Made by a program: the position numbers and the translations under genes
Assembly: GCA_964030475.1 (NCBI GenBank)
Contig: CAXIPT010000001.1
Coordinates: forward strand, 25,470,711-25,534,710
Origin: Tethya wilhelma
Taxonomy: Eukaryota; Porifera; Demospongiae; Tethyida; Tethyidae
Length of the DNA stretch: 64,000 nucleotides
Direction: 5' to 3'
Shown: in pieces, positions 21,225 through 31,449 of the stretch
Position numbering within the stretch: position 1 is the stretch's first letter
How the letters are laid out: each line of letters opens with the position of its first letter
Notes under the pieces: generated by a model
The model's input: only the letters and a program-made list of their open reading frames with translations
What the model was told of the DNA's origin: nothing
Database searches by the model: none

Positions 21225-21360
21225 TATTGGATGTAGTTCAGTCTCTGAGATAAAATGATGATAGTTCCAGAGAGAGATCAGAGAAATGGCCAGGGAACAA
21301 GGATCCTCAGTAGGATGTTTAGACTATATATGAATTGTAGTCACACAGTGTAACACAAGT
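21225..21360. repeat. Repeat block D with internal inversion
   Basis: The part 21225-21320 is the reverse complement of the start of block D (it reads TTCCAGAGAGAGATCAG and CAAGGATCC), while the following GTAGTCACACAGTGTAAC part is in direct orientation. A small inversion happened within the duplicated unit. Confidence 0.6.
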
Positions 21361-21568
21361 TGATACACATTATAATCATGTGCTTGATTCAAAAGTTTCT
21401 TCTAAATAATTATTTAAAAATTTTAAATTATGAGAACATTACTATGGGAACAATAGAAAAACATGGTATAGGTGAAAATTACTTGATCAACAATTTATAT
21501 AAGACAGTCATTGTGGTACTAATATGGTAAATTGTCAATCATGACTCATGTAAAATAATAAAACAAAA

Positions 21569-23782
21569 TCAAACAACCATTGCTATTTCTACTGAATCAA
21601 GTGTACCGCTCCATCTATTAGACCGGCTTCCCACTACCATCAGTTCATTGGTGGGGAGAACAGCTGCCAGACAACTCCATCGACTATAGTTCATCTTGCT
21701 GATGACCTCCCATGTGTCAGAGGTAGGATGGTACATATGAACATCTGAAGTGAGACTGTCGCTGGATTTACTGCCACCAATGGCTAGCAGTCGACCTTGA
21801 AGTGTGATACAAGTGGATCGTATAACTGGGAGATCAGCAACTTTGCTCCAAACTGTAGACCTGGGTGGACTGGTTACTGATAGAGATTGAACTAAACGTT
21901 CTCCTAGTGATCTTGACTGACAAGACAGGAAGAGGTCAGCCAGGGTGCAGGTGTATACTGACTTACTAAATGCTTCGCTGTCGCTCCTTCCTCCTACAAT
22001 GTAGACACGTTCACCACAGATGGTTATTGACGCATCAAAGAGTGGTTCGAGAAGGTCTGTAGCAGATGACCATTGTCTGGTATCAATGTCCACGACTTCC
22101 ACTGTCTTTAGTGCTTTCCCATCTTCATCATATCCGCCAGCAACTATCAGAGCTTGTCCAGTACACACTACCATAGGCGAAGCTCTCTTGGTGGGCATTG
22201 ATGGAAACGCCTCTCTCCATCTCTTACTCCAACCTTCTCCAGTGAGGCTGAGGAGCTGGTTGGTCACCTTACCACCACTGACTCTCCCTCCAATGGCAGT
22301 TAGGGAGTTTTGAATGACAGTTAGAGAAACAGCTCTAGTAGAACACTCTGGAAGTTCATACCATGTCTTATTTCGGGAGTTGTAAGCATAAAATGTTTCA
22401 GAATTAGCTGGTCTGAAGTACATCATCCCAGAGACACCATCAACAGCTGAAGATCCTCTATACATGCCACATGGTGCCTTCTTGCCCTCTCTCCACTTCA
22501 GTGTGAAGCTGTCCCTGGTTGCTATGGCTGTTCTGCTGCTGGTATCAGAGTGATGAGTCTGTGGGGTGTCCCTGAGGCTTGGTTCCAGTACCTCAGTTGG
22601 TGATTTTCTCTTTAACTGTTGTTCTAGTTCCTGAATTCGTGTCTGATATTGAGCCGTCACTTGTTGACTAGATTCAAGTTGCTGAGTGAGGTCTCTGATA
22701 GTTCCTCTCAGCTGTTGGCATTCTTGTTGACTAGCTACAATAGCTTGTTCATTCTTTTGTATGATGTCATCTTTGTCTTGGACTTGTAGTTTTTCCTCTC
22801 TCTCAGTTGTAATACCAGATGGTTCTGGTCTTTCTTGAGCTTTCTTAACACTTTCTTTGAACCGAATTGTTTCTTTCAAAGCGGCTACTCTATGACACAG
22901 CTCCTGAGCTGAAGGACGGTTTACATCACTGTCCTTGAGACAGTCGAGTGCAATTGGTAGGAGAGGGTGGTTGGGATCAACTTGACTAATATGATTTTGT
23001 CGTCGTTCAATTTCTGGAACTTGAACTTTAACTGTTGGAAATTGAGGATCAGTTGTTCTAACTATTTTGTCTCGTCCTTCAGGATCAGGGAAACATCTGG
23101 TCAAGATCTGGATGATAAGTATTCCAATGGCAAAGCAGTCGATCTTCACAGTATATCTAGGTATATCTTGCACAGCTTCAGGAGGCATGTAGACATCTGT
23201 TCCTGGACACAGTGTAAAGGATCCCCGAGCTTTAGGGTTTGTATCATCAAGCTTTGCCATTCCAAAATCAGATACTTTGGCTTTGACTGTTCCATACAGC
23301 AACACGTTGTTACTGGAGAGATCCCTGTGGGTGATTTCATTTGAATGGAGATAAGAAATGGCCATGATGATGTCGTGGCAAAAGTTGACTTGGATGTGGT
23401 AGGGGACTGCATCTTGTGAGCTCTCCAAGAAGTGGGTTAAACTATCGTCCATGAGTTCAATTAGTAGAACTGGCAGGCCAGTTTGAGGATCTTGGTGTGT
23501 GCCCAAGAACTGTACGATATTGGGATGCCTTATTGCACTCATGAACTCACACTCCTGCATGAAACGACTAATAGGTAGTCTGTGTTCTTTATTGCGTTCA
23601 ACTTGTTCGTATAGATTTGGATCAAAAAGAGTTTGATGAATGATTTTAGCAGCACAGATCAGATCATCACATTGAGCCTTACAGACAATTCCATACGATC
23701 CAATACCAAGAGTTTTCTTTTTGAGGAGTTGAACAGATTTGAATCCAATGTTGGGTGTGTGCTGATCTTGTTGCTGAGCCAT
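21569..23782 (-). CDS. Kinase-coiled-coil-Kelch protein K2
   Basis: Single-exon ORF of 737 residues, full length, starting MAQQQDQHTPNIGFKSV as in K1. The kinase domain covers about residues 18-300, with GIGSYG loop, invariant Lys in CAAKII, HRDLSSNN and SDFGMAKL, then YMPPEAV in place of APE. A shorter coiled coil follows (about 320-410), then Kelch blades (AIGGRVSGG, VAGGYDEDG, VGGRSD). It is closest to K1 in the N-terminus and differs mainly in the coiled-coil length and Kelch loops, where ligand specificity would lie. It is cytosolic by prediction. Function is inferred as signalling, with the Kelch part as the recognition module. Confidence 0.92.
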   Translation of the reverse strand: MAQQQDQHTPNIGFKSVQLLKKKTLGIGSYGIVCKAQCDDLICAAKIIHQTLFDPNLYEQVERNKEHRLPISRFMQECEFMSAIRHPNIVQFLGTHQDPQTGLPVLLIELMDDSLTHFLESSQDAVPYHIQVNFCHDIIMAISYLHSNEITHRDLSSNNVLLYGTVKAKVSDFGMAKLDDTNPKARGSFTLCPGTDVYMPPEAVQDIPRYTVKIDCFAIGILIIQILTRCFPDPEGRDKIVRTTDPQFPTVKVQVPEIERRQNHISQVDPNHPLLPIALDCLKDSDVNRPSAQELCHRVAALKETIRFKESVKKAQERPEPSGITTEREEKLQVQDKDDIIQKNEQAIVASQQECQQLRGTIRDLTQQLESSQQVTAQYQTRIQELEQQLKRKSPTEVLEPSLRDTPQTHHSDTSSRTAIATRDSFTLKWREGKKAPCGMYRGSSAVDGVSGMMYFRPANSETFYAYNSRNKTWYELPECSTRAVSLTVIQNSLTAIGGRVSGGKVTNQLLSLTGEGWSKRWREAFPSMPTKRASPMVVCTGQALIVAGGYDEDGKALKTVEVVDIDTRQWSSATDLLEPLFDASITICGERVYIVGGRSDSEAFSKSVYTCTLADLFLSCQSRSLGERLVQSLSVTSPPRSTVWSKVADLPVIRSTCITLQGRLLAIGGSKSSDSLTSDVHMYHPTSDTWEVISKMNYSRWSCLAAVLPTNELMVVGSRSNRWSGTLDSVEIAMVV

Positions 23783-23845
23783 ATCCTACCTTTTAGTTGT
23801 ATGAAGAGCTTTTTGGAAGATAGAATAACTATTTTACTATGGTAG

Positions 23846-25166
23846 TTAAATGTCTATATACTTTTCAAACACCATAAACACAGTATAAAAAATATAAAGC
23901 TCAAAAAAGCTATGAACTATAAATTATATGACTGTTCTAAATGCAGCACCCTCTTAGAGCTGTTGTGTGTATGATTACGTGGAATGTCATTTTGCATTCC
24001 ATTCAGTGGCTTCGTGGTAGGCTATAATGTACACTCCTCACACACATGCACACACCTTGACCCTTGTATATAAATGGCCTCTTTAATTAATTTCTGGGTA
24101 GAATGGAGGTCGTGTTTAACATAAATCCCATGCAAGGATCCTCGTTCCCTGTCCATTTCTCTCTCTCTGGAACTATAATTTCATCTCAAGACTGAACAAG
24201 TCAAACTACATCAAGACTATAAGTTGTAGTCAGTCACACAGTGTACGTAACACAGTCAATGTAGTTTTGGAAATTCGGCATTATATATCATGTGTTTGAT
24301 TCAGTGATAGCTAGGAAATGAATTGACTTCATATTACTAATCATTATTTGATATATCAATTGATCTCAAAATCATCACTTAAAAAATGTGACCCAATATT
24401 TCTTCCATCTCTACTGCAGGGATATTTCATTCTCTCTTATTGTGTATGGTACAATGATTAATTTTATCATCAGTGTTTGTGTGTATATAGAGTTTATAAC
24501 GACTGATAAGTTATAATAATTATGCTGAGAGAAGATGTTCTAAGAGAGGCTATACTTAACAACCAAAATTAATGATTATAATCTTGTCCAATGAGCTTGT
24601 TTCTGTGATGGGAGCCCAACTTAATGGACTTGATATTGCTATGAACGTTCACAAAGTTATGTATGAGTTGGGAGTATCATTTGCTTGTTCAAATTCTAAA
24701 TGACATACTTTATTTAATTCTGTTTTTACTTGATGGCTATATTATACCAATTCACTAGTTTCTCCGAAAATTAATTTGGCATTTATTTAGATGCATTATA
24801 GCACACCTATAGCTAGTGGAACCTAAAGAGTTAGCTATAATATTTTAATGCACTACACTATGCATGAAAGTAGGTGGGTATAGTATTCTCTTTTCAAGAC
24901 TATTAAATTAGCAAAGACTATTCTTAAATCACAATGATTGATCTACATATCCTGATGAATAATTGTTCTACTCATGCAGGCACAGTTTTATAATCATACG
25001 GTTTATTCAAATTAATTCACACACAACACAAAAAGATTAAGATGTATTAAACCAAGAAATTAATTTGCAGAAGTGATGCAGGATGTTAGATATGTGATTA
25101 TGTGTTATATGTGTTATGTGTTAGGTATATTATGTGCATGACATTGTGCTATATATATGTGTCATG
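23846..25166. other. Intergenic, with PRMT3-exon relic and block D
   Basis: Block D recurs at 24137-24272. At 24418-24560 there is a decayed copy of the PRMT3 exon region (GGATATTTCATTCTCTCTTA, then a GAGAGAAGATGTTCTAAGAGAGGCT equivalent of the MREDVLREA exon with the start region damaged). The remainder, to the K3 stop, is AT-rich and holds nothing I recognise. Confidence 0.6.
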
Positions 25167-27338
25167 TTAGACAACCGTTGCTATTTCAACTGAGTCAGTT
25201 GATCCTGGTGGTCCATATCCAGTACTAGCCATGGTCAAGCTGCCCACTATCATCAGTTCATTGGTGGAGAGAACAGCTGCAAAACAACTACACCGACTGG
25301 TGTTCATCTTGCTGATGACCTCCCATGTGTCAGAGGTGGGATGGTAGATATGAACATCTGAAGTAGGAGTCCTAGATTTCCTTCCACCGATTATTAGCAG
25401 TTGATCGTGAAGTGTGACACAAGTAGATTCTACAACTGGGAGATCAGCAACTTTGCTCCATACGGTAGACCTGGGTGGACTGGTTAGTGATAGAGATTCA
25501 GCTAAACGTTCTCCTAGTGATCTTGACTGACAAGACAGGAAGAGGTCAGCCAGAGTGCAGGTGAACACTGAATTGGTAGCTCCAATGTCGTTCTCCCCTC
25601 CTATAATGTATACACATTCACAACAGATGGCTATTGATGCATCACGGAGTGGTTCAGGAAGGTCTGCAGCAGATGACCATTGTCTGGTATCAATGTCCAT
25701 GACTTCCACTGACTTCAATGTCTTCCTGTCTTGATCTTTTCCTCCAGCAGCTATCAGAGCTTGTGCAGTACACACTACTATTGGTATTGCTTTCTTGGTT
25801 GGCATTGGTGGGAACACCTCCTCCCATTTCTTACTTCCACCTTCCCCAGTGAGGCTGAGGAGTTGATTGGTCACTTTACCATCACTATCGAACCCACCAA
25901 TAGCAGTTGGAAAGTTTTGAACAACTGTAAGAAAAACAGTTTTGTTCAGACACTGTGGTAGTTCACTCCATGTCTCATCACTTGAGTTGTAGGCATAAAA
26001 TTTTTCAGCACTATTTGGTCTGAAGTACACCATCTCACCGTCAACAGCAGAAGACCCTCTGTACATGTTACGAGGTGCCTTCTTGCCCTCTCTCCACTTT
26101 AGTGTGAAGCTGTCTGTGGTTGCCGCCTTCAACTGTTGTTCTAGATCCTGAATTTTTACCTCAAGTTGAGCCGTCACTTGTTGACTGGATTCAAGTTGCT
26201 GAGTGAGGTCTTTGATAGTTTCTCTCAGCTGTTGGCATTCTTGTTGACTAGCTACAATAGTCTGTTCATTATTTCGAATGATGTCATCTTTTTGCTGTAG
26301 ACGGTCGTTTTGTGATCTAATAATTTTCTGAAGTCCTTGGGTTTGCTGAGCATGATGTTGCCTCATCTCATGATTCTCTGCTCTTTCTTGAGCTCTTTTA
26401 ACACTTTCTATAAACTGAGGTGTTTCTTTCAGAGCTGCTACTCTATGACATAGCTCCTGAGCTGAAGGACGTTCAACATCACTGTCCTTGAGACAGTCGA
26501 GTGCAATTGGTAGGAGAGGGTGGTCGTGATCTACTAGGCTGATGTGGTTTTGTCGTCGTTCAATTTCTGAAGCTCGAACTTCAACTGTCCCACCTGGGAA
26601 TTGAGGATCAGTTGTGTGTACTGTTTTGAGACGATCTCCTGGATTTGGGAAGCATCTGGTCATGATCTGGATGATAAGTGTTCCAATAGCAAAACAGTCA
26701 ATCTTTTCAGTGTAAACAGGTGGATTTTTGACAGCTTCAGGAGGCATGTAGACATCCGTACCTGGACATTTTGTAAAAGATACACGAGTAGCTTGAGGGT
26801 TTATTTCACCAAGTCTTGCCATTCCAAAGTCTGTTACTTTGGCTTTGACTGTTCCACACAGCAACACATTGTTGCTAGAGAGATCCCTATGGGTAATTTC
26901 ATTTGAATGGAGGTAAGAAATGGCCAAGGTGATGTCATGACAAAAGTTGACCTGGATGTGGAAGGGGACTGCATCCTGTGAGCTCTCCAAAAAGTGGGTC
27001 AAGCTATCGTCCATGAGTTCCATCAGTAAAACTGGCAAGTCAGTTTGGGGATCTTGGTGTGTGCCCAGGAACTGTACGATATTGGGATGCTTTATTGCAC
27101 TCATGAACTCACACTCCTGCATGAAACGGCGAATGGGTAGTCTGTGTTCTCTCTTGCGACCAATTCTTTCATATGCATGTGGATCAATAAGAGTTGGGTG
27201 AATGATCTTAGCAGCACAGATCAGATCATCACACAGAGCCTTGCAAACAGAGCCATACGATCCAATACCAAGAGTTTCATCCTTCAGTAGTTGAATTGAT
27301 TTGAATCCAATTGTATGAGTGTTCTCATGCTGTTCCAT
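25167..27338 (-). CDS. Kinase-coiled-coil-Kelch protein K3
   Basis: Single-exon ORF of 723 residues. The kinase domain (about 16-300) has G24-x-G26-x-x-G29, Lys44, H150-R151-D152 and D170-F171-G172. Coiled coil at about 318-405 (QQKDDIIRNNEQ, QQLRETIKDLTQQLE). Kelch blades follow to the end (AIGGFDSDG, AAGGKDQ, IIGGEND, IIGGRKS). The N-terminus MEQHENTHTIGF differs from K1/K2, so K3 and K4 form a second subgroup. Its first roughly 500 residues and upstream flank match K4 exactly as far as I compared, while the C-terminal part differs. Confidence 0.92.
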   Translation of the reverse strand: MEQHENTHTIGFKSIQLLKDETLGIGSYGSVCKALCDDLICAAKIIHPTLIDPHAYERIGRKREHRLPIRRFMQECEFMSAIKHPNIVQFLGTHQDPQTDLPVLLMELMDDSLTHFLESSQDAVPFHIQVNFCHDITLAISYLHSNEITHRDLSSNNVLLCGTVKAKVTDFGMARLGEINPQATRVSFTKCPGTDVYMPPEAVKNPPVYTEKIDCFAIGTLIIQIMTRCFPNPGDRLKTVHTTDPQFPGGTVEVRASEIERRQNHISLVDHDHPLLPIALDCLKDSDVERPSAQELCHRVAALKETPQFIESVKRAQERAENHEMRQHHAQQTQGLQKIIRSQNDRLQQKDDIIRNNEQTIVASQQECQQLRETIKDLTQQLESSQQVTAQLEVKIQDLEQQLKAATTDSFTLKWREGKKAPRNMYRGSSAVDGEMVYFRPNSAEKFYAYNSSDETWSELPQCLNKTVFLTVVQNFPTAIGGFDSDGKVTNQLLSLTGEGGSKKWEEVFPPMPTKKAIPIVVCTAQALIAAGGKDQDRKTLKSVEVMDIDTRQWSSAADLPEPLRDASIAICCECVYIIGGENDIGATNSVFTCTLADLFLSCQSRSLGERLAESLSLTSPPRSTVWSKVADLPVVESTCVTLHDQLLIIGGRKSRTPTSDVHIYHPTSDTWEVISKMNTSRCSCFAAVLSTNELMIVGSLTMASTGYGPPGSTDSVEIATVV

Positions 27339-27554
27339 ATCTCACTCCACTTTGTAATACTTTAGCTTGCTTTCAGCAATGTAATTGCAAAATTTTTTTG
27401 TCTGTATTGCAGTTGATAAATTAACTCAGAACTGCCAGATACTCTGGCAGCACCCAGACTATGAATATGATTAATTTACCTACCGCTAAAATTATTAAGT
27501 ATGTGGATATCACATGCAACCTTTGGCCAGCCTTTTTATAATTTAACCACATAA

Positions 27555-27557
<3 letters not shown>

Positions 27558-27645
<88 letters not shown>
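27558..27645 (+). repeat. (CA)n microsatellite ending at an assembly join
   Basis: A CA run directly abuts the n at 27646. The same flank with a shorter run lies upstream of K4 (33842-33886), where the sequence continues differently. The join to the ankyrin gene is therefore suspect. Confidence 0.9.
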
Positions 27646-27646
27646 N

Positions 27647-28867
27647 GTTCTGTAGAACATAATTCATGCAGGTTGGGTTCCTTGATATGATTGCACTTGT
27701 TACTAAGTTAGCATCAACTTGCACCCCACTCTGTATGAGAAGATTAGCAATGTCAAAGTTTTTCTTTTCTATCACGCTCAATAAGGTAGCATGAGCCTGC
27801 TCTGGGAAATGGTTGACATTGGTTCCTTTCTTGATCAATACTTTTGCTACTTCAATATGATCATGTTTACAAGCTAAATAAAGAGCATTGGCTCGACTCG
27901 GCATGCTTGTATCATGTTCTAGGAGGAGTTGAACAATATGATTGAATGCTGACTGTCCCCAGAAATAGGCCACCCCTGCAGCCACCATCAGTGGGGTATT
28001 ACCCTGTGAATCTGTAATGTGTACATCAACTCCTTTATTTAGCAACAGCTCAGTACACTCAATGTGTCCATTCTTAACAGCACAAGTCAATGGAGTACCT
28101 TTATTCCAGTCACAGTGATTAATGTCAGCACCAAGTTCTAGAAGAAGCTCGGCACATTTTGAATCACCTCTTTCACAAGCCACTCTTAGTGAAGAGTTCA
28201 GGTTAGCTCCTTTGCTTAGCAACAGCTGGGTACATTCAATGTGGCCATTCTTAACAGCACAAGCTAATGGAGTACCTTTATACCTATCACAGTGTTTAAT
28301 GTCAGCACCATGTTCTAGAAGAATCTCAGCACATTCTGTATGACCTCTCTCACATGCTATTGTCAATGATGAAGACCAGTATTTTTTATCAGCACCATTA
28401 TCCAACAGGAGTTGAACTATCTTAGTATGGCCATTTCTAACAGCTAGCTTAAGAGGAGCCCGAGACTGATTACCTAGACCTCTTGCATAGAAATCCACTT
28501 TGGCTCCTTTCAGCAGTAAAAGCTTAGCAGCTTCATATTGACCATTCTCGGAAGCAACCATTAGGGGGGTAGGACTAGGGGTGGATGGGATCGACCATGA
28601 TGAGCAACTACTTCCAGAAACAAAATCAGCTTTAGCATGATGCTCAAACAGCAGTTTCATGACATTAACATTTCCACATTCAGCAGCAGCAGAGAGTGGG
28701 GTAATCCTCTTACCCCAGGAGTCCTCATAGGCCATGTTTACTTCGATTCTGAATCTCTCCTGTACCAAAAGATGTCTCACTCGTTTCAGTTCTCCATCTC
28801 TGCAAGCTTTGATCAATTCATTCGGCTGACCATTATCGCCTTGGCTGTAAAGACTTTTGAAGGCCAT
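27647..28867 (-). CDS. Ankyrin-repeat protein, 3' end lost at join
   Basis: From ATG at 28867 about 406 codons are open, until the n at 27646 cuts the frame at YVLQN. The protein has roughly ten ankyrin repeats with consensus pieces TPLMVA, GHTKIVQLLLDNGAD, ACERGHTECAEILLEHGAD and NGHIECTELLLNKG, so it is probably a protein-protein interaction scaffold. The repeats at residues 170-310 include two nearly duplicated pairs, suggesting recent internal duplication. No other domain is visible. The true C-terminus is unknown. Only 41 bp separate the start from the foldback element, so its promoter would lie in or beyond that element. Confidence 0.85.
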
Positions 28868-28908
28868 TTGACAGTTGTCAGATCAGATATAAACTTGTCT
28901 CTTTCTTG

Positions 28909-30258
28909 CAGTGGTGCCGCCAGGATTCCGGAAGTCCAATAGTGCCCATACAAATTTAATTTCACCCGGAAATGAGAATGTTGAGCAATGCGCGCTAGCT
29001 AATTACTTATTCACACCAAAATTCTCTCTTGTAGGAATAAGTTAGGGCTATAAACGTGGATCATATTAAAACTACATTGTTTCAGTTATTCATCACTGAA
29101 GTTTCGACTTCTCTATCTTGAAATATCATAATTTAGCAGGCCATATCAGTAACCTACTCAATGAGACAAAACCCGTGACATTTCATTTTGTGACATGCTT
29201 TATGNAGACAGCCTAGCCAGATGCTGTGTGTACAGCTGGGGGATTGGCCTGATGCTGCTGCTAGCTGCATCCTTCATCTCAGAGACTACTTTGGTGGCTT
29301 GAACTTGTGCTTCACTGGGGGCATGATTAAAATTTGGGTATTGCTTACACTCAGCAGCTCATCTGCTGGTCCAGTGGCCACTGTTCCTGGGCACTTAGAG
29401 TTGCAGCTCTGTGTGCACCTCCAGACTACTGTGCCATCTCTTCCTCGCCTGTTAATCATGTAGCTGTGCTCTGGCACCATGCTAATACGTACCAAAGAAA
29501 ATTCAAATGCGCATGCCTTCCAAAACGCGTAGGCGATTTGTCACTGTCACTTCCGGTAGGCGTAACGCAACGTAGGCGAAATGCGTGTAGGCGAAACGTT
29601 ACCAAACCGATGTGTAGTGATCGATTTCATGTTGTTCCTTCTTCAGAGCTCCATAAATGCAAATCACTGATGCTAATATCGATGAAAACAGTTTTATGAT
29701 CACTGCCATGTACTGTTTCATACTTACCATCAGCTCTTTCGCACTACAAAACTTTGTGTTGATAGTTTCAAGTCGTATTGTTTGTTTTCTGCTGAAAACC
29801 AGTAATTCAGCAAGTGAGTGTAGCGATCCTTACCAAACTTAATAGTTTACCATACTAAAATTTTCTACGGCTGATTCTTCTTGCTAGTTTCAAGAGAACA
29901 GATCAAGATTTGTTTCACAGAAACTACAGTTCTTGTGTTAGTAATACATGTAGAAATTGTGTCATAAAGCATGTCACAAAATGAAATGTCACGGGTTTTG
30001 TCTCATTGAGTAGGTTGCTGATATGGCCTGCTAAATTATGATATTTCAAGATAGAGAAGTCGAAACTTCAGTGATGAGTAACTGAAGCAATGTAGTTTTA
30101 ATATGATCCACGTTTATAGCCCTAACTTATTCCTACAAGAGAGAATTTTGGTGTGAATAAGTAATTAGCTAGCGCGCATTGCTCAACATTCTCATTTCCG
30201 GGTGAAATTAAATTTGTATGGGCACTATTGGACTTCCGGAATCCTGGCGGCACCACTG
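28909..30258. mobile_element. Foldback/TIR element copy 2 with ~296 bp inverted arms
   Basis: The left arm 28909-29204 (starts CAGTGGTGCCGCCAGGATTC) and right arm 29963-30258 are near-perfect inverted copies. The interior lacks a recognisable transposase. A single n at 29205 sits exactly at the inner end of the left arm, so the two halves could come from different genomic copies. No clear target duplication is seen at the borders. The family also includes the LINE-split copy at 3500-5515. Confidence 0.82.
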
Positions 30259-30311
30259 TGAACTGTTTTGAATCCAATGTTGGGCGTGTCCTGATGTTGT
30301 TGCTGAGCCAT
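30259..30311 (-). pseudogene. Truncated kinase-Kelch gene start (17 codons)
   Basis: On the minus strand the first 17 codons read MAQQQHQDTPNIGFKTV, almost identical to the K1/K2 start, and then run straight into the foldback element. The upstream flank to about 30620 matches the K1 upstream flank. The rest of the gene is missing on the other side of the element, where the ankyrin gene sits. It is a broken family member or a misjoin. Confidence 0.8.
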
Positions 30312-31440
30312 AGCTAGTACAGTAGCTCAGTTAGTTCCTTGCTCAAATTAAAATAGTAAGAGAATTTATTATAGCTCTTAAGTTAGCACTGAGTTTAGTG
30401 TTCACCTTTGAAACTGTTGAACATTGAAAACTGACATCAACTCTAAGAGTCACAGACACACAGTGACACTGGGACTGTTCTAATTGCAGCACCCTCTCTC
30501 TTTGTGTTACAGCCTATGAATATAATTAGTGTATTCATAGCATTGTTGACATAAACTTATTATGCAACTTTTTTTATACACTCAATCACTGCCTCACTCT
30601 CAGAGGTTGGCGGGGTGTTAGGGAATGAGGCTAAAATAATATCCAATGTTGGACATATCCTTAGGTTGTTGCTAAGCCATTGCACTCTGTTATACTGAGT
30701 AGCATTCAATGCTTTAATATATACACAAACTGAATAATAACTCTAATTGTAGATCGATTGCCACATACCTTTTTTGTGGTACAGATTAAAAGTATAATTT
30801 ATTTTCATTAGCTATGTATGAATGCACAATGCTGTTTCGTAACATATACTCAGCCAAAGAATAATTATAGCCAAAATGATATTTTTGAACAGTTACCCAT
30901 AACTGAGCAGTTATATATTAGTGCGGCCCTTACACAATCACATGCATAGGAAATACACAACTCAGACAAAGGGAGGTACTCACTACAGTAGATGACAAAG
31001 TTCACGTAGCTCAACGGGTGTCATAATGTGTAGCTCTTTCAGTACAGATCATTCTTTGTGAACCATTTATACGACAATTAGCTATGAGGGATCAAAAATG
31101 AAACTGAAGTAGTCATGTGCCGAAATTGAGACCATTCCTTGTTCCAATACTTTTTATAGCACTACCCATTCCTACACTGTTTTTTTTTTTTTTTAATTTT
31201 TACTATTAAATAAATATAGAGTTCGAAATTAATTTATACACAAAACAAAAAGATTAATGTTAGCTAGATTATAAAGTACATGTATTTTAATAATGCATGC
31301 ATGTATACATGTATATGTATATTATGAATTTACGTACATGTGCATTGATGTATTAAACCAAGAAATTAATTTGCAGAATTCGAAGTGATGATATATGTTA
31401 CATGTTATGTGTGTTAGGTATTATGTGCATGCGCTATATA
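30312..31440. other. Kinase gene flank, second relic and single hairpin arm
   Basis: 30312-30620 is the family 5' flank. At about 30642-30680 there is another decayed copy of the kinase start (CCAATGTTGGACAT...TTGTTGCTAAGCCAT on the plus strand). One arm of hairpin family H lies at 31088-31206. 31215-31449 is homologous to the 3' flank of K3 (from about 25010). No gene is seen. Confidence 0.6.
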
Positions 31441-31449
31441 TGTGTCACG

